From an uncultured Lachnospiraceae bacterium (lineage in GTDB: Bacteria; Bacillota; Clostridia; Lachnospirales; Lachnospiraceae), in the NCBI GenBank assembly GCA_947174665.1, contig CAMWJV010000012.1:1-43374 (forward strand): a stretch of DNA of 43,374 nt. The letters are read 5' to 3'. Positions within the stretch are counted from its first letter, which is position 1, and each line of letters begins with the position of its first letter. Below are positions 35,522 to 43,374 of the stretch, in pieces. The notes under the pieces were generated by a model, which ran no database searches, was not told the origin of the DNA, and worked only from the letters and a program-made list of their open reading frames with translations. A program made the translations under genes and the position numbers.

Positions 35522-36121
35522 ATGACAACCGGTGAAAAGCTGGCCATGCTCCGCAAGGGAAATAATATCACTCAGGAACAGCTGGCGGAACTGCTGGGGG
35601 TGACCAGACAATCAGTCTCCCGCTGGGAAATGGATCTTGCCTTTCCCGAAACGGAAAAGCTGATCCGCCTCAGCAAACTGTTTTCATGCAGTATAGACTA
35701 TCTGCTGAGCGAATCAGTCGGCGGAGACAAACAGGAAAATGTTGGTATCACCGCAGATGCCTGCGTGTCTTTCATTCACGAGTGCGGGTATTTCTTTCTC
35801 GCCACTGCCGCGGATGCCCGCCCCAGGCTCAGACCTTTTGGCATGATCTGCACTGACGGCGGGGAACTTCTTATCGTAACGGACACCAGAAAAAGCGTAA
35901 GCTCTGATCTGGAAAAAAACAAAATCATTGAACTTGCAAGCTATAACTCCGCCACCGGAAAGTGGATTCGTATCAGCGGAACGGCAGAAAAAGAAGACAA
36001 ACCCGTCAGCCGGGAGCTTGTTTTATCCGCATATCCTTCCCTGCGCCAAAAATATCCGGAGGGGCAGGAAATGTTTCTGGCACTCTACAGGATTCATATA
36101 GAAAAGGCGGTCATCCTCTGA
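35522..36121 (+). CDS. XRE-family regulator fused to a PNPOx-like (FMN split-barrel) domain
   Basis: The 199-aa protein has an XRE helix-turn-helix (residues about 1-65; KLAMLRKGNNITQEQLAELLGVTRQSVSRWEMD) and, from about 78, a pyridoxamine-phosphate-oxidase-like split barrel (CVSFIHECGYFFLATAADARPRLRPFGM). The second part may bind flavin, haem or a related ligand and control DNA binding. AAAGGAGG precedes the ATG. It is divergent from the Tad operon and followed by a separate PNPOx-like gene, so it is a candidate regulator of either. Its XRE part closely resembles that of the XRE-VOC protein at 19382. Confidence 0.88.
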   Translation: MTTGEKLAMLRKGNNITQEQLAELLGVTRQSVSRWEMDLAFPETEKLIRLSKLFSCSIDYLLSESVGGDKQENVGITADACVSFIHECGYFFLATAADARPRLRPFGMICTDGGELLIVTDTRKSVSSDLEKNKIIELASYNSATGKWIRISGTAEKEDKPVSRELVLSAYPSLRQKYPEGQEMFLALYRIHIEKAVIL

Positions 36122-36173
36122 CCCCTGCCAAACAAATAAAAACGAAACGCCAAAATGGCAGAAAGGAACACTT

Positions 36174-36608
36174 ATGGAAAAATTAACAGATGTAACAAGA
36201 GAACTCATGACAGAGAGGTTCGGACATGACTCCATCATCTCTCTGGCAACGATAGAGGCAGGTATTCCCTATGTGCGCAGCGTCAATGCCTACTATGAGG
36301 ATGGAACATTTTACGTTATCACCTATGGTCTGTCCAACAAGATGCGTCACATCAGCCAAAATCCCACCGTCGCCATATCCGGCGACTGGTTTACCGCTCA
36401 CGGAGAGGGAGTAAACCTTGGTTATTTTGGGAAACCCGAAAATACGGAAATTGCCGGGAAATTAAAAATTGCTTTTGCAGCCTGGATCGACAACGGACAC
36501 AACAATTTTGAGGACGTGAATACCTGCATTCTCGGTATCCGCCTCACCGATGGAATATTATTTTCTCATGGCACAAGGTATGACATTGATTTTTCTTCAA
36601 ATGAATAG
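36174..36608 (+). CDS. Stand-alone PNPOx-like FMN-binding protein
   Basis: The 144-aa protein is a single split-barrel domain: SIISLATIEAGIPYVRSVNAYYEDGTFYVITYGLSNKMRHISQNPTVAISGDW. This is the usual form of small flavin-binding proteins in the pyridoxamine 5'-phosphate oxidase family, many of which have unknown substrates. AAAGGA is 6 nt before the ATG. It lies 52 nt after the XRE-PNPOx gene on the same strand. True pyridoxine oxidase activity is unlikely because of the short length. Confidence 0.8.
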   Translation: MEKLTDVTRELMTERFGHDSIISLATIEAGIPYVRSVNAYYEDGTFYVITYGLSNKMRHISQNPTVAISGDWFTAHGEGVNLGYFGKPENTEIAGKLKIAFAAWIDNGHNNFEDVNTCILGIRLTDGILFSHGTRYDIDFSSNE

Positions 36609-36629
36609 GCAACTATCGATATTTGAGGG

Positions 36630-36658
36630 TTGAGGTTTTCGCCTAAAAATGTTATACT
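36630..36658 (+). promoter_or_regulatory. Promoter of the 36-aa membrane protein gene
   Basis: TTGAGG (36630-36635), a 17-bp spacer and TATACT (36653-36658), 35 bp before the ATG. Confidence 0.65.
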
Positions 36659-36693
36659 CGGATTATCAAGTACTTCAGAAGAGAGGTAGAGAT

Positions 36694-36804
36694 ATGTTTA
36701 TATTATTGGCAGGCGGACTTCTTGTGATTATTTTTGCCGTGATCGTGGCAGTGGTTTCTTCCGTATCTGCGGCAGTGGCAGCGGAAACTGATTCGGAAGA
36801 TTAG
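36694..36804 (+). CDS. 36-aa single-span membrane protein
   Basis: A short frame, ATG at 36694 to TAG at 36802-36804. It has AGAGG 7 nt upstream, its own promoter and a good terminator about 60 bp downstream, so it is a complete transcription unit. The peptide is one hydrophobic helix (about residues 2-29, starting MFILLAGGLLVIIFAVIV) followed by a short acidic tail (ETDSED). Small proteins of this form often bind a larger membrane protein or act in stress responses, but I do not recognise the family. It has no sign of a toxin-antitoxin partner. Confidence 0.65.
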   Translation: MFILLAGGLLVIIFAVIVAVVSSVSAAVAAETDSED

Positions 36805-36863
36805 TGGAGATGTCCGGCTCTGTTGCTGGCATTTCTCAATGCAGCTTTCCGGCAGGCACATGC

Positions 36864-36897
36864 AAAAGGGAATGGCCCGTTGAGCCATTCCCTTTTT
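36864..36897. terminator. Bidirectional intrinsic terminator
   Basis: GGGAATGGC (36868-36876) pairs perfectly with GCCATTCCC (36884-36892). TTTTT follows on the plus strand and TTTT on the minus strand. It serves the 36-aa gene and the convergent serine hydrolase gene. Confidence 0.92.
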
Positions 36898-36903
36898 ATA
36901 TGC

Positions 36904-36946
36904 AGGGCTGCATGTGGAATTTTGCTGCTTTGCCGCATGCAGCCCA
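36904..36946. other. Second long hairpin next to the terminator
   Basis: GGGCTGCATG (36905-36914) and CATGCAGCCC (36935-36944) form 10-bp perfect arms, extended by GG/CC after a mismatch. There is no T-run. It sits 45 bp after the stop of the serine hydrolase gene and may stabilise that transcript's 3' end. Confidence 0.5.
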
Positions 36947-36989
36947 CGCGGCGAGCAGGGAGATAATCTTCCCTACTCGATTTCACCTT

Positions 36990-38156
36990 CTACTCCAGCG
37001 CGCCATAGGTTGCCATGCGCAGCTTTCTCACCAGCGGCGTCGTTCCCGCACCGCATAGCTGGATAAAATACAACAACACTAAATCTTCTTCTCTGTCCAT
37101 TGTCACATAATTTCCCGTCCAGCCGTCCCAGCCGAACTCTCCGGGGGACGCATTACTTCCTGCAGCTCCGACATCCGTCAGCACACGCATGAGACAACCG
37201 TAGCCATAACCCCGCAGGCTGTCCCAGTCCAGGCTGACCGCCTGACGCTCCGTCAAATGATTCCTTGCCATGAAATCCACGGTTTTCCTTCCCAGAATAC
37301 GCTTCCCGTTGTATGTGCCTCCCTGCACAAGCATAGAAGCAAAACGGGCATAATCATCCAGTGTGGATACCAGACCGGCTCCGCCGGACTCAAAAGCCAC
37401 ATCCTCCCCGTAGTACTCTCCCAGATGCGCGCCCGTGTGGGGAACCAGTCCATTTTCTGTCTGATCATAGGCCTGAGCAAAGCGTTCCTGTTTGTCCTTC
37501 GGCACAAAAAAGCCTGTGTCCGGCATATTCAAAGGCTCAAAAATCTCCTTCCGCAGAAAATCCCCAAAGGTTCTGCCCGATACAGCCTCCACCACACCTC
37601 CCAGAACATCAGCGGAAAAACCGTACATCCAACGGTTTCCGGGCTGGAATACCAGAGGAACAGAGGCAATTTCCCGCATATAGACCTGAGTATCCACCCG
37701 CTCCCCTTTTTCCCTGGCCGCCACCAGCTTTTCCACCTGCGCGCCCATACGTCTGCCGGGCTCTGTGGTCACGTCCGGATAGGTGATGCCGGAGGTCATA
37801 TTCAGGAGATCATATATTGTAACCTCGCGTTCCGCACGGATTTCTCCCCTGCTGTCATCCCATACCTTCTGTCCCGCAAAGCAGGGCAGATACTTCGACA
37901 CGGAATCCCAGAGGTCTATCTCCCCCCGCTCCGCCAGAATCATGGCAGCCACCGCCGTGACAGGCTTTGACATGGAATAGAGACGTATGATAGTGTCCCG
38001 CTTCATGGGGTATCCCCGCTCTGCATCAGCAAGACCGAAGGTGTTGCAGTAAATCTCTCTGCCCCTGTGCAGCACAAGGGCGCCTGCCCCCTTAACGGCA
38101 CCGCTCTCAACCTCCTGCCGTATCAGCTTATCCATGGTCTCTTTATAATGATACAT
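36990..38156 (-). CDS. Serine hydrolase of the beta-lactamase/penicillin-binding class C family
   Basis: The 388-aa protein has the family SxxK motif SMSK at residues 61-64 and the following helix (PVTAVAAMILAERGEIDLWD). The second motif position is YGFS (MYGFSADVLGG) in place of the usual YxN, and a late GWDGWTG replaces the KTG box. There is no signal peptide, so it is probably a cytoplasmic esterase or peptidase and not a resistance enzyme. It starts 10 nt after the GH51 gene stop, so the two are co-transcribed. The substrate is unknown, perhaps an acylated sugar given the neighbour. Confidence 0.88.
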   Translation of the reverse strand: MYHYKETMDKLIRQEVESGAVKGAGALVLHRGREIYCNTFGLADAERGYPMKRDTIIRLYSMSKPVTAVAAMILAERGEIDLWDSVSKYLPCFAGQKVWDDSRGEIRAEREVTIYDLLNMTSGITYPDVTTEPGRRMGAQVEKLVAAREKGERVDTQVYMREIASVPLVFQPGNRWMYGFSADVLGGVVEAVSGRTFGDFLRKEIFEPLNMPDTGFFVPKDKQERFAQAYDQTENGLVPHTGAHLGEYYGEDVAFESGGAGLVSTLDDYARFASMLVQGGTYNGKRILGRKTVDFMARNHLTERQAVSLDWDSLRGYGYGCLMRVLTDVGAAGSNASPGEFGWDGWTGNYVTMDREEDLVLLYFIQLCGAGTTPLVRKLRMATYGALE

Positions 38157-38166
38157 AACCCCTGCC

Positions 38167-39663
38167 TTATATCTCTACTTCCAGATGCAATACGCTGCAG
38201 GCGGGAGCGGTAAATGTCACCTTGTTGCCGCTTACGGAAACGGCTGTAAACTCTCCGGTATGTACCTGCTCGGGTGCTTCGAAGGTGTTATGCGCCTTCA
38301 TATCTCCGGTGAGGATTTCAGCCTTGACCGATTTCACGGGTGTCTCTGCAAAAATTGCCTCGATATCCGCTTTGTCAGTCAGGGAAGCATTGGTCAGCGT
38401 CACATGAAGCCTGCCGTCTTTACCCAGGGATACGGACTCCGTCAGATCGGGAATCATATATTTTTCTTCCAGTCCCACTTCCCTCGTCTCCACAGAAGAC
38501 TCAACCAGCTCGCCGTCCTGGTGATACTTATACAGATTGAAGGTATGCCAGGTAGGAGTCTTGACCATCTTCTCGCCCTCGGTGAGGATCACCGCCTGAA
38601 GCACATTCACTACCTGAGCAATATTTGCCATCTTTACCCGATCACAATTCTTGTTGAACAGATTCAGGTTGATGCCGGCAACCAGGGCATCCCTCATGGT
38701 GTTCTGCTGATACAGAAAGCCGGGGTTGGTGCCGGGCTCCACGTCATACCAGGTTCCCCACTCGTCAATCATCATACCGATCTTCTTCTCAGGGTCATAC
38801 TGATCCATGATGGCACCGTGCCTCTGAATCAGCTCCTTCATCTTTAAGGTTGCCTTCAGCGTACGATACCATGATTTCTCATCAAAATCCAGCGCTGACC
38901 CCTTCTTGTTCCAGTCTCCGGTAGGCAGTGTATAATAGTGCAGGGACATGCCGTTCATATAACCGTTTCCATGGTCAAAGGTGGTTTCCAGCACTTTTTC
39001 GGTCCAGTGGTAATCATCCGCATTTGCGCCGCAGGCAATCTTGTTAATCTGCTTTTTTGAATCATAGTTGCGCACATAGGTCTGGTATCTGCGGTATAAA
39101 TCCCCGTAGTACTCCGGTCTCATATTTCCGCCGCAGCCCCAGTTCTCATTGCCCACGCCAAAATAATCTATGTTCCAGGGCTCCTCATGTCCGTTTGCCT
39201 TTCTCAGGTCAGCCATAGGGGAAACGCCCTGGAAAGTCATGTACTCCACCCACTCGCTCATCTCCTGAACGGTGCCGCTTCCCACATTGCCGTTTATGTA
39301 AGTCTTGCAGCCCAGCTGCCTGCACAATTCCATAAACTCATGAGTGCCGAAACTGTTGTCCTCCACAACGCCGCCCCAGTGAGTATTGATCATCTTCTTG
39401 CGCTTCTCCTTGGGTCCGATACCGTCCATCCAGTGATACTCGTCGGCAAAGCAGCCACCCGGCCAGCGCAGTACGGGAACCTGAATCTCCTTCAGCGCCT
39501 CCACCACATCGGTACGCATACCGTTCACATTGGGAATGTCCGAATTTTCTCCCACAAAGATTCCCTCATAAATGCATCTCCCCAGATGCTCCGAAAAGTG
39601 TCCCTGCAATTCAGGATTGATATGCCCCTTTTTCACATTAGGATTCACATACAGTTTCGCCAT
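38167..39663 (-). CDS. abfA: GH51 alpha-L-arabinofuranosidase
   Basis: This cytoplasmic enzyme removes arabinofuranose from arabinan or arabinoxylan fragments. The 498-aa length, the start ([36 protein letters not shown]) and the segment [21 protein letters not shown] are typical of GH51. The acid/base glutamate is in [11 protein letters not shown] and the nucleophile in [10 protein letters not shown]. The C-terminal part is the usual beta-sandwich. There is no signal peptide. AAGGGG lies 9 nt before the ATG. It is divergent from the GH2 gene and shares a control region containing an inverted repeat. Confidence 0.95.
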   Translation of the reverse strand: MAKLYVNPNVKKGHINPELQGHFSEHLGRCIYEGIFVGENSDIPNVNGMRTDVVEALKEIQVPVLRWPGGCFADEYHWMDGIGPKEKRKKMINTHWGGVVEDNSFGTHEFMELCRQLGCKTYINGNVGSGTVQEMSEWVEYMTFQGVSPMADLRKANGHEEPWNIDYFGVGNENWGCGGNMRPEYYGDLYRRYQTYVRNYDSKKQINKIACGANADDYHWTEKVLETTFDHGNGYMNGMSLHYYTLPTGDWNKKGSALDFDEKSWYRTLKATLKMKELIQRHGAIMDQYDPEKKIGMMIDEWGTWYDVEPGTNPGFLYQQNTMRDALVAGINLNLFNKNCDRVKMANIAQVVNVLQAVILTEGEKMVKTPTWHTFNLYKYHQDGELVESSVETREVGLEEKYMIPDLTESVSLGKDGRLHVTLTNASLTDKADIEAIFAETPVKSVKAEILTGDMKAHNTFEAPEQVHTGEFTAVSVSGNKVTFTAPACSVLHLEVEI

Positions 39664-39690
39664 TTTCTTTACCCCTTCTCTGCTCTTTTT

Positions 39691-39725
39691 ATTTCATTTT
39701 TTAGTGAAATATTAAACATTTCACT
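39691..39725. promoter_or_regulatory. Operator-like inverted repeats between GH51 and GH2 genes
   Basis: AGTGAAAT (39703-39710) and ATTTCACT (39718-39725) are perfect 8-bp arms, 7 bp apart. A further half-site, ATTTCA at 39691-39696, pairs with the first arm. The sites lie at about +4 to +38 of the predicted GH51 transcript, fitting a repressor of that gene. Confidence 0.6.
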
Positions 39726-39735
39726 TTACACATCC

Positions 39736-39764
39736 AGTTTATTCCTTTATGCTGAAAATGTCAA
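39736..39764 (-). promoter_or_regulatory. Promoter of the GH51 gene
   Basis: TTGACA (39759-39764), a 17-bp spacer and TAAACT (39736-39741) on the minus strand, about 72 bp before the start codon, with the operator-like repeats just after it. Confidence 0.65.
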
Positions 39765-39793
39765 ATAAAAAAAGCTGTATTATTCTTTTTTTG

Positions 39794-39802
39794 TGCTATA
39801 CT
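39794..39802 (+). promoter_or_regulatory. Extended -10 promoter of the GH2 gene
   Basis: TGCTATACT has the TG extension and a -10 with one mismatch; the -35 (GCTGTA at 39774) is poor. It lies 28 bp before the ATG. Confidence 0.6.
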
Positions 39803-39830
39803 GAATGTAAAAGGCGGGAGGTAAAATCCT

Positions 39831-41747
39831 ATGAGAATAAAAGATGCCGTTTCCAACATAAGCAGGGAGCATCCTGAGGTGCCCCTGATTCCGCTGTACA
39901 CTCCCTGGGGCGAGGAAATAAAAAATGCAGACGCACCGGCTGTGTGGCAGGAATATCCAAGACCCCAGCTGGAACGAGACAATTACAGGATTCTCAACGG
40001 CATATGGAGCTGTTGGTTCACACCTGTGTCAGGAAGTGACGACGAACCGGAAAAGCAGGACATTCTGGTGCCCTTCTCCCCCGAGTCCCTGCTGTCCGGC
40101 GTGAATCGTCAGCTGCAGCCTGACGAATATCTCTGGTACGAAAGACACATTTCTTTTTCTGAGGATGATTATGCCCGCAAGGCAAAGGGCCTTCGCTGCA
40201 TTCTGCATTTTCAGGCGGTGGATCAGCAGGCTGTAATCTATTGCGATGGCCAGGAAGTCGTCTCCCATACCGGCGGGTATCTCCCCTTCCATGCCGACAT
40301 CACCGATTTTGTCTCGGATTCCCCCCTGCTTCTTCAGGTAAGGGTCCGGGATGTCAGTGACACTTCCTGGCATACAAGAGGCAAGCAGACATTGAAGCGG
40401 GGCGGCATGTTCTACACTGCCCAGAGCGGCATCTGGCAGAGCGTCTGGTATGAGTGGGTGCCCGAAAACCATATTGAGCGATTGGAAATCACCCCCGATG
40501 CAGACCACGGGGCTGTGTCTGTAAAACTGTTTTCACAAAAGGAATTTTCCTTCGTCTCCTGCACCATACACAAGGCAACCACCCGGTTTGTTTCCTCCAA
40601 CGATGCCGCCGCCCGTTCCCTTCCCGGCGAGCGCACCGGGGCTCTCATAGGTGTATCCGTCCAGCGGGAATCTTCCGCCCCCAACGTACTGCGATTCATT
40701 CTGCCGGAGGACGATATTTTCCTCTGGACGCCAGAAGAACCTTATCTGTACAGCTTTACCGTCATCGCGGACAATGACACCATCCAGAGCTATTTTGCGC
40801 TGAGAAGTTTTTCCGTAGAGCCGGTTGAAAAGGGTGTGCGCCGTTTCTGTTTAAATCATAAGCCCCTCTTCCTTCACGGCCTGCTGGATCAGGGCTACTG
40901 GTCGGACGGTCTCATGACTGCTCCCTGCGACGAAGCTTTAATTTATGACATTGAGCTGACCCGGAACACAGGTTTCAACATGCTGCGAAAGCATATCAAA
41001 ATTGAAGCTCTGCGCTGGTATTACCACTGTGACAGGCTGGGTATGATCGTATGGCAGGACATGGTCAGCGGAGGAACCACCTACCATATGCCCTTTGTCT
41101 GCTACATGCCGACTGCATTTCCCAACATGTCCAGGCACACCAAAGATTCCCACTACAGGCTTTTCTCCCGACATGACGCGGTGGGACGTCAGGCCTGGGA
41201 GCAGGAATGTGCAGAGACTGTTGAGCACCTTTACAGTGCTCCCTCCATCGCCGTCTGGGTTCCCTTTAACGAGGGTTGGGGACAGTTCGACGCCGCAAGA
41301 ATTGCCGGACTTGTAAAAGAAAAAGACCCCACCCGTCCGGTGGACCATGCCAGCGGCTGGTTCGACCAGAGAGGCGGAGACTTTAAAAGCATTCACAATT
41401 ATTTCAGAAAATTAAAAGTAAAACATGACAAAAAGAGGGCCTTCGTCATCAGTGAGTACGGCGGTTACGCCTGTCATATTGAAGGACATTCCTCTGTGGA
41501 ACAGGTCTTCGGCTACCGTCAGTATGCCACCCCGGAAGAGCTGAACACCGCCTACAGACAGCTTCTGGAACAGCAGCTCATGCCCCTGCTTAAAAAGGGC
41601 CTCAGCGGAGCAGTGTACACTCAACTCTCCGATGTGGAAGAGGAGGTAAACGGACTGGTGACTTATGACAGGAAGATAGTGAAAATTACGCCTTCCCCGT
41701 CAGCCTGTGATTCAGAACCTTCTTCACATGAAAATATGCCGGAATGA
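39831..41747 (+). CDS. Glycoside hydrolase family 2 enzyme
   Basis: The 638-aa protein has the three GH2 parts: a sugar-binding domain (PRPQLERDNYRILNGIWSCWFTP), a beta-sandwich (about 195-330) and a TIM barrel. The acid/base glutamate is in WVPFNEGWGQFD and the nucleophile in VISEYGGY. It has no signal peptide, so it acts inside the cell on imported oligosaccharides; beta-galactosidase, glucuronidase and arabinopyranosidase activities are all possible. GGGAGG precedes the ATG. The last 19 or so residues (TPSPSACDSEPSSHENMPE) are read from the antisense of the MATE gene end and look like a tail gained by stop loss. Confidence 0.9.
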   Translation: MRIKDAVSNISREHPEVPLIPLYTPWGEEIKNADAPAVWQEYPRPQLERDNYRILNGIWSCWFTPVSGSDDEPEKQDILVPFSPESLLSGVNRQLQPDEYLWYERHISFSEDDYARKAKGLRCILHFQAVDQQAVIYCDGQEVVSHTGGYLPFHADITDFVSDSPLLLQVRVRDVSDTSWHTRGKQTLKRGGMFYTAQSGIWQSVWYEWVPENHIERLEITPDADHGAVSVKLFSQKEFSFVSCTIHKATTRFVSSNDAAARSLPGERTGALIGVSVQRESSAPNVLRFILPEDDIFLWTPEEPYLYSFTVIADNDTIQSYFALRSFSVEPVEKGVRRFCLNHKPLFLHGLLDQGYWSDGLMTAPCDEALIYDIELTRNTGFNMLRKHIKIEALRWYYHCDRLGMIVWQDMVSGGTTYHMPFVCYMPTAFPNMSRHTKDSHYRLFSRHDAVGRQAWEQECAETVEHLYSAPSIAVWVPFNEGWGQFDAARIAGLVKEKDPTRPVDHASGWFDQRGGDFKSIHNYFRKLKVKHDKKRAFVISEYGGYACHIEGHSSVEQVFGYRQYATPEELNTAYRQLLEQQLMPLLKKGLSGAVYTQLSDVEEEVNGLVTYDRKIVKITPSPSACDSEPSSHENMPE

Positions 41748-43032
41748 GGAAAATGTCGGCAAAAACCCAGGCGGCAGGACTGCCGAAGCAGACTCCCGTA
41801 AACCCGAACAACGGCACCAGAGCAAAGCCCGCCATTGTCCTGGCCGCCATCTCAAATACCCCGGCCAGAATGGCGAATGTCGGAAAGCCCATACCCTGTA
41901 TCAGGAACCGGACAATGTTCACCAGCGCAAGAGGGAAGTAAAAGGCCGTGGCACAGATCAGAAAAAACCGGACGTTATCGATGATCACGGCTTCTGATAC
42001 GTCCAGGAAAAGGGTTGCCAGCGGCCGTCCCAAGAAAATTGCCACCATCAGGGCAATCACAGAATACCCTGCTCCCAGCCGAACACAGGATTTTAATCCC
42101 GTACCTATGCGCTCCAGTTTTCCGGCCCCCACATTCTGTCCGCCGTAGGTAGCCATGGTAGAGCCAAAGGCATCAAAGGGACAGGCAAGAAAACTGTTGA
42201 TGCGCCCTGCCGCCGTCACCGCCGCAACTGCGTCGGAACCCAGGGTGTTTGTGGCACTCTGCAGGATCACGCTGCCGATGGCAGTGATGGAATACTGCAG
42301 CCCCATAGGCACCCCCATGCTGCAGAGCGTTCCCATCAAATGCTTGTTAGGTGCCCATTCTTCTTTCTGTATCTTGAGAATCTCAAACTTCTTCATGATA
42401 AACAGCAGACAGCACAAGCCTGAAATTCCCTGAGAGATCACGGTAGCCCAGGCCGCCCCCTGAACATCCCATTGAAGATTTACAATAAAGAACAGATCCA
42501 GCCCTATATTAATAAAAGATGACATCAGCAGAAAAATGACCGGTGTCCTGCTGTCTCCCATTGCCCGGATGATACCTGAGGTCATATTGTACAGAAAGGT
42601 CACGGGAATCCCCAGGAAAATCACCCAGATGTAGGAATAGGAAGCATCTATGATATTTCCCGGCGTCCGCATGGCTATCAGAATATAACGGCAGGCAATG
42701 GTGGTCAGCAATGTCATAAACAGTGCAAACCCAATAGAAAGCCAGACACAATTTGCCACCACTCTCCGCATGCCGGCATGATCACCTGCGCCGAACTTAT
42801 GAGACACAGGAATGGCAAAGCCGCTGCACACACCCATGCAAAAACCGATAATCAGAAAGTTCACGGAACCGGTGGCTCCCACCGCCGCCAGATTTTCCGT
42901 TCCAAGAAACCTCCCCACAATGATAGTGTCCACCAGATTATAAAACTGCTGAAATAAAAATCCAAAGAAAAGCGGTATGGAAAACCCCAGGATCAATTTC
43001 ATGGGAGAACCCTTTGTCATATCCTTTGTCAT
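41686..43032 (-). CDS. MATE family multidrug/metabolite efflux transporter
   Basis: The 448-aa protein has twelve membrane segments in two similar halves (ILGFSIPLFFGFLFQQFYNLVDTIIVGRFLG in the first; GVPMGLQYSITAIGSVILQSATNTLG in the second). MATE proteins export drugs or metabolites using sodium or proton gradients. The start used is ATG 43032; GGAGG is rather far (13 nt), and ATG 43020 or 43002 are alternatives, since ATGACAAAGG occurs twice at the start. Its last 62 bp overlap the convergent GH2 gene. The substrate cannot be told. Confidence 0.93.
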   Translation of the reverse strand: MTKDMTKGSPMKLILGFSIPLFFGFLFQQFYNLVDTIIVGRFLGTENLAAVGATGSVNFLIIGFCMGVCSGFAIPVSHKFGAGDHAGMRRVVANCVWLSIGFALFMTLLTTIACRYILIAMRTPGNIIDASYSYIWVIFLGIPVTFLYNMTSGIIRAMGDSRTPVIFLLMSSFINIGLDLFFIVNLQWDVQGAAWATVISQGISGLCCLLFIMKKFEILKIQKEEWAPNKHLMGTLCSMGVPMGLQYSITAIGSVILQSATNTLGSDAVAAVTAAGRINSFLACPFDAFGSTMATYGGQNVGAGKLERIGTGLKSCVRLGAGYSVIALMVAIFLGRPLATLFLDVSEAVIIDNVRFFLICATAFYFPLALVNIVRFLIQGMGFPTFAILAGVFEMAARTMAGFALVPLFGFTGVCFGSPAAWVFADIFLIPAYFHVKKVLNHRLTGKA

Positions 43033-43118
43033 TGCCGTATCTTACCCTCCAATTTCCTTCCTCAGCCAATTAAGATCAATATCCGCTCAAAGTACTCCTG
43101 CGTCATCACCGACTAAAG

Positions 43119-43147
43119 AGTATAGCCACATTCCCCCCGCAGTGCAA
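43119..43147 (-). promoter_or_regulatory. Probable promoter of the MATE gene
   Basis: TATACT (43119-43124) with a 17-bp spacer from a weak TTGCAC (43142-43147) on the minus strand. Confidence 0.45.
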
Positions 43148-43204
43148 TGTACATTTTTGCTAAAGAAAGAACTTTTTACGGCCAGATGACTATCTACAAC
43201 CAAC

Positions 43205-43242
43205 AAAAAAGGAGCCCTATCCGCCGGATTCCGGATATGCTC
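43205..43242 (-). terminator. Intrinsic terminator, second of a pair
   Basis: Minus-strand hairpin with GAGC/GCTC and ATCCG/CGGAT stems separated by an internal loop, followed by TTTTTT after one C (43205-43210). It backs up the one at 43263. Confidence 0.65.
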
Positions 43243-43262
43243 TGCAAGTCCTCATACCGCAG

Positions 43263-43293
43263 AAAACCCCGCCGGGCATAATGCCTGACGGGG
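43263..43293 (-). terminator. Intrinsic terminator of the gene at the right edge
   Basis: CCCCGTCAGGCAT pairs with ATGCCCGGCGGGG with one mismatch and one G-U pair, then TTTT (43263-43266) on the minus strand, 20 bp after the stop codon of the partial gene. Confidence 0.75.
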
Positions 43294-43313
43294 TCTCAGA
43301 TTTTGAAGCCTTA

Positions 43314-43373
43314 TCAGCAGAACGGATTCTCCGTGGGATAGGGCAGAGACTTGGGCTGATTGTAGTTCAGATC
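43314..43373 (-). CDS. C-terminal 19 codons of an unidentified gene
   Basis: The minus-strand frame entering from the right edge reads DLNYNQPKSLPYPTENPFC and then TGA (43314-43316). Its Pro/Asn-rich but ordered wording, and the terminator 20 bp beyond the stop, suggest a true gene end. Too short to name. Confidence 0.5.
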   Translation of the reverse strand, partial: DLNYNQPKSLPYPTENPFC

Positions 43374-43374
43374 C

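Noticed and set aside
35115..35528. A 137-codon minus-strand frame at the Tad promoter
   Set aside because: It spans the two divergent promoters and the palindrome, and runs out of frame into tadA. I considered a tadA frameshift, but the translated sequence does not resemble a TadA N-terminus.
36990..38156. A true beta-lactamase resistance gene
   Set aside because: It lacks a signal peptide and the YxN and KTG motifs are altered; an esterase-like serine hydrolase next to GH51 is more likely.

Overview
The window looks like chromosome from a gut-type Lachnospiraceae (Bacillota, Clostridia). It has moderate GC, strong GGAGG-type ribosome binding sites, sigma-A type promoters, a T-box leader, a DapL-type lysine pathway, a secretin-less Tad/Flp pilus operon, and one-component XRE regulators. 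Most genes are on the minus strand. No tRNA, rRNA, insertion sequence, phage gene or CRISPR array was seen.

Layout. 1-420: 3' end of a membrane protein, probably an ABC-2 type permease (+). 425-13272: a translation block read leftwards: a T-box leader, aspS, then an MBOAT acyltransferase and its SGNH partner, gatC, two tandem paralogous 719-aa lipoproteins, gatA and gatB. The normally compact gatCAB set is thus split by surface-biology genes. 13363-17150: an acyltransferase-3 protein, dapL, dapF and an ANTAR regulator. 17280-18704: glnA with a strong promoter and a leader that can fold in two exclusive ways. 18785-19261: a lone plus-strand membrane-anchored protein. 19382-22748: an XRE-VOC fusion, hslO (Hsp33), a methyltransferase and a DUF368/PopT-type lipid carrier translocase. 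22815-24914: hisC and a family 2 glycosyltransferase.

24929-35374 is a Tad (type IVb pilus) operon read leftwards: TadA ATPase, TadB, TadC, Flp1-like pilin, two TadE-like pseudopilins, a CpaB/SAF protein, a Cys-rich lipoprotein with 12-residue repeats, a 1455-aa secreted multidomain protein and an A24 prepilin peptidase. It has a clear promoter with an 18-bp near-palindrome just downstream. No TadZ or secretin gene is present. The glycosyltransferase and hisC follow closely and may be read through.

35447-36897 (+): an XRE-PNPOx fusion regulator divergent from the Tad operon, a stand-alone PNPOx-like protein, and a 36-aa single-span membrane protein with its own promoter, closed by a bidirectional terminator. 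36990-41747: a serine hydrolase and a GH51 arabinofuranosidase (-), divergent from a GH2 enzyme (+), with an inverted-repeat operator between. 41686-43032: a MATE transporter (-) whose 3' end overlaps the GH2 gene by 62 bp. The right edge holds two minus-strand terminators and the last 19 codons of another gene.

The strongest leads are the Tad operon with its secreted protein and Cys-rich lipoprotein, the gatCAB operon interrupted by duplicated lipoproteins, and the glnA leader switch.
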